Assembly (NCBI GenBank): GCA_964390715.1 | Contig: CAYMIM010000038.1 | Location: 1 to 10,134, forward strand | Origin: JACOVP01 sp964390715 | Lineage (GTDB): Archaea > Nanobdellota > Nanobdellia > SCGC-AAA011-G17 > UBA489 | Length of the DNA: 10,134 bases | Direction of reading: 5' to 3' | Part shown: piece after piece, positions 6,285 through 10,134 of the stretch | Layout of the letters: each line of letters opens with the position of its first letter | How positions within the stretch are numbered: the first letter of the stretch is position 1 | Position numbers and translations under genes: made by a program | The notes under the pieces: model-generated | The model's input: only the letters and a program-made list of their open reading frames with translations | What the model was told of the DNA's origin: nothing | Database searches by the model: none

Positions 6285-6937
6285 CTACATATAAAAAGCT
6301 ATTTGGTAGAACCGCAGTTCTCACGACGTTTATATTCATAATAGGAATCTTTGTCGGAAGAGGCATAGATGAACTGAGATCAAACGAAGTGTTTGAAACA
6401 CTCCAGAAAAATGAATTAGATACCCAGAGTTATTTAATAGAACAAGAATTTCTCCGTAGCCTCGCGGAGAATCCTTGTTCGTTGGCGCAAACACGACTTT
6501 ATACACTCTCAAAAGAACTTGGTGAGCTTGGGTACTATCTAGTCAATTACGAAGAAAAAAACATGTTCAAACAAAAAGAATATGAGTATCTCCTTAGAAA
6601 GTATTTCCTCTTTGAAATACGAACATACATCCTATTTAACGAGCTTAACAAACAATGCCAGCTCAATAATCACCTGCTCCTCTATTTTTTCGACACTGAA
6701 GACTTCACTTCAGAACGACAGGGAAAAGTATTGGATGCCTTAGTCAAAAAAAATACTAACGTCACTGTCTTTTCCATAAACTATAACTACCAATCAGACC
6801 AAACTGTAACTAATGTTAAAATGTATTATAATATTACTAGAACCCCTACAATCATTATTGGTGGCACAACAAAGATAGATTCATTTATCAATTTGGAGTC
6901 TTTAGAGAGTTTTCTTAATGGTAATAGTACTGCTTAG
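6278..6937 (+). CDS. Membrane-anchored thioredoxin-like protein without a CxxC
   Basis: The 219-residue protein has one N-terminal membrane span (about 12-27), a helical and probably coiled region (about 31-125), and a C-terminal alpha/beta domain from about 131. That domain contains HLLLYFFD (132-139), NVTVFSINYNY (161-171) and RTPTIIIGG (188-196). The T-P-T-hydrophobic-G pattern is typical of the cis-proline loop of thioredoxin folds. Where a redox-active family member would have CxxC, this one reads TEDFTSERQG (140-149). Its only cysteines are C67 and C127. From memory, DPANN archaea carry proteins of this layout with an intact CxxC. It overlaps the glycosyltransferase (ATGGTGA), so they are co-translated. 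A redox enzyme role is doubtful; a structural or binding role near the membrane is inferred. Confidence 0.7.
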   Translation: MVTTYKKLFGRTAVLTTFIFIIGIFVGRGIDELRSNEVFETLQKNELDTQSYLIEQEFLRSLAENPCSLAQTRLYTLSKELGELGYYLVNYEEKNMFKQKEYEYLLRKYFLFEIRTYILFNELNKQCQLNNHLLLYFFDTEDFTSERQGKVLDALVKKNTNVTVFSINYNYQSDQTVTNVKMYYNITRTPTIIIGGTTKIDSFINLESLESFLNGNSTA

Positions 6938-6973
6938 AGTTTAAGACTATTTCTCCTCTGGACTTGATTTGAA

Positions 6974-7044
6974 AAAAGGTCTTTTAAGGATATCTATGGA
7001 ATTATAAAGGAATTTTTAGTGAAAACGAAATGCGAAGACCTTTT
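6974..7044 (+). repeat. Ten-base inverted repeat upstream of the DUF2238-like gene
   Basis: AAAAGGTCTT (6974-6983) and its exact reverse complement AAGACCTTTT (7035-7044) are separated by 51 nt. The downstream copy overlaps the predicted BRE/TATA of the next gene. A weaker partial match, TTAAGAC, lies at 6941-6947. The intervening bases encode nothing recognisable. A paired regulator site or an RNA stem are both possible. Confidence 0.45.
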
Positions 7045-7049
7045 AAAAG
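7039..7049 (+). promoter_or_regulatory. TATA box of the DUF2238-like gene
   Basis: CCTTTTAAAAG is centred about 26-27 nt before the ATG at 7071, the spacing for a leaderless transcript. It indicates that the gene is transcribed separately from the glycosyltransferase pair. Confidence 0.55.
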
Positions 7050-7070
7050 ATAAATGCGTAAAGAGAATCA

Positions 7071-7682
7071 ATGAAAGAAAAGGAGAGAGATAAAATGAGT
7101 AGGGTAATAGGAATATGCGGAACTCTGTTTTTTTCCTATATCATTTGGTATTGTATTAAGACAGAATTTTATTACTACATCGCTGACAGTCTTATTTTTA
7201 TAGGGTTAACAATAGGCGTATTTTTAGGGTATAAGAAACTCAGGCTCAACGCGTTAACTTTTTTCTTCATAGTCTTCGGACTCGCCTTGCACGATATGGG
7301 AGCCTTTCGCTTCTATGCTTCTTCACCATTGCCTTTTGAATGGGATATAGTTACGCATCTGGTAGGTATTTTTGCGGCGACATTGCTGATATACAATATA
7401 ATCAGAGATCTTACAAAAAAAGACCATCATGCGTTTGTGTTTTTTATAGTTATTCTTGCGGGGTTAGGCGTTGGTGTGCTTATCGAGTTCCTAGAATTCT
7501 ACGGGTTCATGACTGTCGGTTTTGGTGAAGGGTTTTTTGGTCGTGGCTTCGGTGACTTCGATCCATCTATAGTCAGTTCAGATTATATTGATACTATTCA
7601 GGATTTGTATTGGAATTTCGTAGGTGCCACACTAGGATTTATTGTCGGCTTCTTTCATGAGAAAAAATCAATGCGGCGTTGA
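7071..7682 (+). CDS. Polytopic membrane protein, DUF2238/YjdF-like
   Basis: The 203-residue protein has about six hydrophobic segments (roughly 11-29, 37-53, 62-79, 95-111, 122-142 and 180-196). Conserved-looking polar residues sit in or beside them: H74-D75, W91-D92 and H96 in EWDIVTHLVG, E139 and E142 in LIEFLEF, and D171, D174, D178 and N182 in DYIDTIQDLYWN. The order WD...H, E..E, then DT..D...N/G resembles bacterial DUF2238 (YjdF) membrane proteins, whose function is not established. The cluster of His/Asp/Glu could bind a metal, which is inference. The start at 7071 fits a leaderless mRNA. An alternative ATG at 7095 has AGGAGAGA seven bases upstream. The 3' end overlaps the convergent scpB by 15 nt. 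Confidence 0.75.
   Translation: MKEKERDKMSRVIGICGTLFFSYIIWYCIKTEFYYYIADSLIFIGLTIGVFLGYKKLRLNALTFFFIVFGLALHDMGAFRFYASSPLPFEWDIVTHLVGIFAATLLIYNIIRDLTKKDHHAFVFFIVILAGLGVGVLIEFLEFYGFMTVGFGEGFFGRGFGDFDPSIVSSDYIDTIQDLYWNFVGATLGFIVGFFHEKKSMRR
7081..7088 (+). promoter_or_regulatory. Shine-Dalgarno-like sequence for an alternative start
   Basis: AGGAGAGA lies just before the in-frame ATG at 7095. It would initiate a product eight residues shorter, beginning MSRVIG. It competes with the leaderless start at 7071 and leaves the true N-terminus open. Confidence 0.35.
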
Positions 7683-8279
7683 CGCTGCGTCAGTTGGTTC
7701 TGCGGATGCTAAAGGTTGGTTTAGTTGGGTCAATGATGCTGGTGAAGAGGCTTGTTCTTGCGAAGGTTGCTGGTCTTTTAGTCCTTCAGGAATCTTCACG
7801 TTCTTGAATTGCTCTTTGATTTCTTCAGCTGCCGTGTCAAAATAATTGTAGAATTGTGGTGTCAGCTTAATCAGTCTGCTTCTTCCTTGCTTCTCTGTCG
7901 TGATTAAATTCTGTTCTTTCAGAATCTTGATATGCTCATACGCTTTATTTCCTCTGATCTTGATAATTTCATGTTGCAGCACTGGTTGTTTGTAAGCGAT
8001 CACAGCGAGAGTCTTGGTAGTGGGAGAATCCAATTCAGAATCAGTCATAAGTTTATTCGTTAAATATCCGTAGTCCTTCTTGATATTGAGTTTGAACAAG
8101 TCTTCCTGTTGGACTAAAGTTAAAGCGGAATCTCTTTGGTCTAAATCTTTTTTGAGTTCTGCGAGAAGTTCCTTGACATACCCCACAGAGCCAATCTCGC
8201 AAACTTTCGCGATCTCCTCAAGACTCATAAATCTGCCAGTAGTAAAAAGAATAGCTTCAACCTTATGCTTATCACTCAT
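7668..8279 (-). CDS. scpB: Segregation and condensation protein ScpB
   Basis: ScpB is the winged-helix (kite) subunit that binds the kleisin ScpA in the SMC condensin complex for chromosome organisation. The 203-residue product starts MSDKHKVEAILFTTGRFMS, matching the family N-terminus. It has the signature TLAVIAYKQPVLQHEIIKIR followed by GNKAYEHIKILKEQNLI, the second winged helix. After about residue 160 comes a Gln/Ser/Pro/Ala-rich, probably disordered tail, as is common in ScpB. A longer reading to an ATG at 8318 adds residues that do not fit the family. The chosen ATG overlaps the aRF1 stop by 8 nt (ATGAGTGA), so the two are coupled. scpA is not in the window. The last codons overlap the convergent membrane-protein gene. 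Confidence 0.92.
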   Translation of the reverse strand: MSDKHKVEAILFTTGRFMSLEEIAKVCEIGSVGYVKELLAELKKDLDQRDSALTLVQQEDLFKLNIKKDYGYLTNKLMTDSELDSPTTKTLAVIAYKQPVLQHEIIKIRGNKAYEHIKILKEQNLITTEKQGRSRLIKLTPQFYNYFDTAAEEIKEQFKNVKIPEGLKDQQPSQEQASSPASLTQLNQPLASAEPTDAASTPH

Positions 8280-9366
8280 AGTTGCCGACAGCAAAACGTA
8301 AGATGGCCGCGATGCCACCCAAGTCTCGTAATTGTTGTCCCTCTTTTGTATCTGTTGAAATTAGTTGCAAGGTAGTTCCAGTTGATTGTGTCAAAGTTTC
8401 TAGCTCTTGCATTTTTTTATCGTCATAATCTTCAGACAGTAAAACCATTTCCACTGCGCCAAGTTCCAAGACACGTCGCACTTCTTTTTCACCATATGCT
8501 GCTTTGTTAGGCTCTTTCGCCAGCAGAGTAAAAAATCGCTCCATAATCTTTTTCTCAGCGATAATCCCTTCTTTTTGCAAAATGTCAGCGCTCTTCTCGA
8601 CTAAGTGATGTAATCCGCTTTCATCAGTATAGGTGAGATCCTGCACAGCTAGGATTTTCTTCTTTAATTCATTATTTAAATATTGCTGAAACTCTTCTTT
8701 TGTCGGTCCAGGTCCGCCTAAGAGAATTCCTTTCAAATTCTTCAAAGGTAAAAATTCTTTGTTGCATAATTCTGAGACACGTTTGAAAAAATCAATAGCC
8801 ATACCATGAATCAATCGTTCGAAACGCTGGGCAGATTGTCCTCCTGCTTTAAACTTTCCAGGAACTCCAGAAGTTAAGTCAGTAAGGAGTGTAATGTTAG
8901 ATCCTTTCAATAAACCTAGAGTAGCTTCTCGTCTGTCCACTAAAATAAGTCCATAAACTTCTTTGTGTTCCATCATGTCTTCGAGAATATCAAAAACAAA
9001 ACGTTGATCACAGCGATAGATGCGCATATTCAAAGGTTCTGGAGGTTCAATGCACCAAAGTTTAATATCTACTTTTCCTTCCTGTGCTGCCACATTGCCA
9101 GCAAACACAGCGAGTCCATTTACAGGAGTCTTCTTGAACAGGCGTAACTGACGAATGCATCTCTCTAAAGAATCAATGACATTGCCTCTCGTCTTGGCGT
9201 CTTTAATATTCTTCGCAGTGCCTTGCTCTTCCTGTAAGTGAGCGATGATCTTGTTCAGATCGTATCCAGCAGGTATATACACAGAAACAAGTTCTGTATG
9301 TCTTCCACGAATGGTTTTGATCTCATTGAGAAAACGCTTTAATTCCTGCTTCTTGGCGGCTTCCAT
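8272..9366 (-). CDS. prf1: Peptide chain release factor aRF1
   Basis: aRF1 reads all three stop codons and triggers peptide release with GTPase aEF1A. The N domain has TAKNIKDAKTRGNV (50-63), where the usual NIKS motif reads NIKD (53-56), and YRCDQRF (117-123), the intact YxCxxxF motif. The M domain has GKFKAGGQSAQRFERL (170-185) with the catalytic GGQ at 175-177. The C domain contains ILLGGPGPTKEEF. At 364 residues it is shorter than the roughly 410-420 usual for aRF1, mostly at the C-terminal domain. There is no Shine-Dalgarno sequence, and a TATA box lies 27 nt upstream, so the mRNA is probably leaderless. It is coupled to scpB downstream. Confidence 0.97.
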   Translation of the reverse strand: MEAAKKQELKRFLNEIKTIRGRHTELVSVYIPAGYDLNKIIAHLQEEQGTAKNIKDAKTRGNVIDSLERCIRQLRLFKKTPVNGLAVFAGNVAAQEGKVDIKLWCIEPPEPLNMRIYRCDQRFVFDILEDMMEHKEVYGLILVDRREATLGLLKGSNITLLTDLTSGVPGKFKAGGQSAQRFERLIHGMAIDFFKRVSELCNKEFLPLKNLKGILLGGPGPTKEEFQQYLNNELKKKILAVQDLTYTDESGLHHLVEKSADILQKEGIIAEKKIMERFFTLLAKEPNKAAYGEKEVRRVLELGAVEMVLLSEDYDDKKMQELETLTQSTGTTLQLISTDTKEGQQLRDLGGIAAILRFAVGNYE

Positions 9367-9387
9367 AAAAGAGAAAGGCTATGGAGA

Positions 9388-9399
9388 CTTTATAAATAT
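9388..9399. promoter_or_regulatory. Symmetric TATA box between aRF1 and the lipoprotein gene
   Basis: TTTATAAA (9389-9396) is a perfect palindrome in the 79-nt divergent gap. On the minus strand its centre is 27 nt from the aRF1 ATG (9366). On the plus strand it would start transcription near 9419, giving the lipoprotein gene a leader of about 26 nt that contains AGAAGGTG. A single TBP site could therefore serve both directions. Confidence 0.55.
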
Positions 9400-9445
9400 T
9401 AGCAAAACAGAAAGCCTTTTATGGAGCAATATCTTGCAGAAGGTG

Positions 9446-10087
9446 ATGAGAAAAGAAGTCATTCTCGGATTAATTATCTTAAGTGTGATCACTGCGGCTT
9501 GCGCGACACAACAACCCTCAGTGCGATGTGATGCTCCTTACAAAATAGTTAGTGAGAAATGCTGTCTTGATGATAACAACAATAACCTCTGTGATGACGA
9601 AGAGTCAAAAGAAAAAATAGATCAAAAGGCATGCAAGACAGATGGAGACTGTGAGCTTGATCTTTGTGTAGGCTGCGTCAGCAAAGCATGGATAAAAGAA
9701 AATCCTGTTCGTGCCATGTGTGATCGTGCTGAGTTCAGTGGGATGAGTTGTAAATGTGTGCAAAATGCTTGCGCTGAAGTGCCAAATGCGGTAGAAACAA
9801 AAATAGAAGCGGGTGGAAAAATACGTTTCGGAGAAGAGAAACTCCCCATAAGCTTGGAGATGCAAAAAGATACAAAAATTTTGTTCGTGACAGCGACAGG
9901 TGATGAAATCTACACGCTCGACACTGTCCAAGAGACGCAAATAATTATATTCTATGAAAATGAGCGTTTCACAATTAAAAAAGGAACGCACCAAACGATT
10001 GGTCCTCTAGATGTTATCTTTAGTGGTGTTAACCCGCCAAAAAGTGGCAATTACGCTATGATCAAAGTTGACAGACCTTCTGCTTAA
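9446..10087 (+). CDS. Cysteine-rich exported lipoprotein
   Basis: The 213-residue protein begins with a short hydrophobic signal (about 5-18) ending in a lipobox-like ITAAC, with the lipid-acceptor candidate C19. CCLDDNNNNLCDDEE (39-53) is a Cys-flanked Asp/Asn-rich loop that may bind calcium. A second cysteine cluster follows at C63, C69, C74, C77, C92, C102, C104 and C109, containing CKTDGDC (63-69) and CKC (102-104). The remainder (about 112-213) is cysteine-free and rich in predicted beta strands, so it looks like a separate extracellular domain. No function is recognised. The frame extends upstream to 9245, but that part runs through aRF1 and the promoter. The ATG at 9446 is chosen because the signal peptide begins there and AGAAGGTG precedes it. 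Confidence 0.82.
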   Translation: MRKEVILGLIILSVITAACATQQPSVRCDAPYKIVSEKCCLDDNNNNLCDDEESKEKIDQKACKTDGDCELDLCVGCVSKAWIKENPVRAMCDRAEFSGMSCKCVQNACAEVPNAVETKIEAGGKIRFGEEKLPISLEMQKDTKILFVTATGDEIYTLDTVQETQIIIFYENERFTIKKGTHQTIGPLDVIFSGVNPPKSGNYAMIKVDRPSA

Positions 10088-10134
10088 GTAGAAAGAGTAA
10101 CAGAAAAAGTTCCTTGTTTAATGGTTTGTGCTTG
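10084..10134 (-). CDS. Possible 3' end of a further minus-strand gene
   Basis: One minus-strand frame is open from the right edge to a TAA at 10084-10086. It reads IKQGTFSVTLST at its C-terminus. The composition looks like a real beta-strand protein end, and the convergent overlap through TTAA with the lipoprotein stop resembles the tight convergent end at 7668-7682. Only 16 codons are visible and another minus frame is also open, so this is tentative. Confidence 0.35.
   Translation of the reverse strand, partial: QAQTIKQGTFSVTLST

Noticed and set aside
8280..8318. Longer ScpB start at 8318
   Set aside because: The added residues come from antisense-free but out-of-frame aRF1 coding sequence and do not match ScpB. 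The start at 8279 fits the family and the coupling overlap.
9245..9445. N-terminal extension of the lipoprotein frame
   Set aside because: It runs antisense through the start of aRF1 and the shared promoter. The signal peptide begins at 9446.
9421..9531. A 36-codon frame (MEQYLAEGD start, with CDHC) whose ATG sits close to the predicted plus-strand transcription start
   Set aside because: It overlaps the lipoprotein gene out of frame, and the latter has a signal peptide and a lipobox. The CxxC is probably accidental, although a leaderless start here cannot be fully excluded.
1..10134. Stop-codon reassignment suggested by the NIKD motif
   Set aside because: UAA, UAG and UGA all end genes at the expected family lengths (Rpo11 UAA, methyltransferase UAG, PCNA UGA), and none appears in frame inside a recognised gene.

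Overview
The window is archaeal. It encodes PCNA, transcription factor S, RNA polymerase subunit L (Rpo11), a zinc-ribbon MBF1, an ER-type (Ser-His-Asp) signal peptidase I, release factor aRF1 and an archaeal-style ScpB. TATA boxes lie 26-30 nt upstream of several starts that lack Shine-Dalgarno sequences, which is the archaeal leaderless arrangement. Two cysteine-rich exported proteins and a short-tailed aRF1 suggest a DPANN lineage, most likely Woesearchaeota-like. That placement comes from remembered family patterns, not from a search.

Left part (1-4951, all minus strand). MBF1, a METTL5-like RNA methyltransferase, Rpo11, signal peptidase and TFS are tightly packed, with ATGA overlaps at MBF1/methyltransferase and signal peptidase/TFS. 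PCNA follows with its own promoter. Last comes a very large secreted or membrane protein with 41 cysteines in its exported part, which runs off the left edge. This gene is open for all 578 codons visible and was the main item to recover, because it has no stop inside the window.

Middle part (5061-7682, plus strand). A processive GT2 membrane glycosyltransferase overlaps a membrane-anchored thioredoxin-like protein that lacks a CxxC. After a 133-nt spacer containing a 10-bp inverted repeat comes a polytopic membrane protein resembling DUF2238/YjdF. This block uses the isoleucine codon ATA far more than the neighbouring housekeeping genes.

Right part (7668-10134). aRF1 and ScpB form a minus-strand pair with an 8-nt overlap. 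aRF1 carries NIKD in place of the usual NIKS stop-codon motif. A symmetric TATA box at 9389-9396 lies between aRF1 and a divergent plus-strand cysteine-rich lipoprotein. The last 51 bases may hold the 3' end of a further minus-strand gene.

No RNA gene, CRISPR array, insertion sequence or attachment site was seen, and there is no gene-free stretch over 300 bases. No complete new multi-gene system is evident. The best leads are the repeated-cysteine surface protein, the GT2 / CxxC-less thioredoxin pair, and the NIKD release factor.
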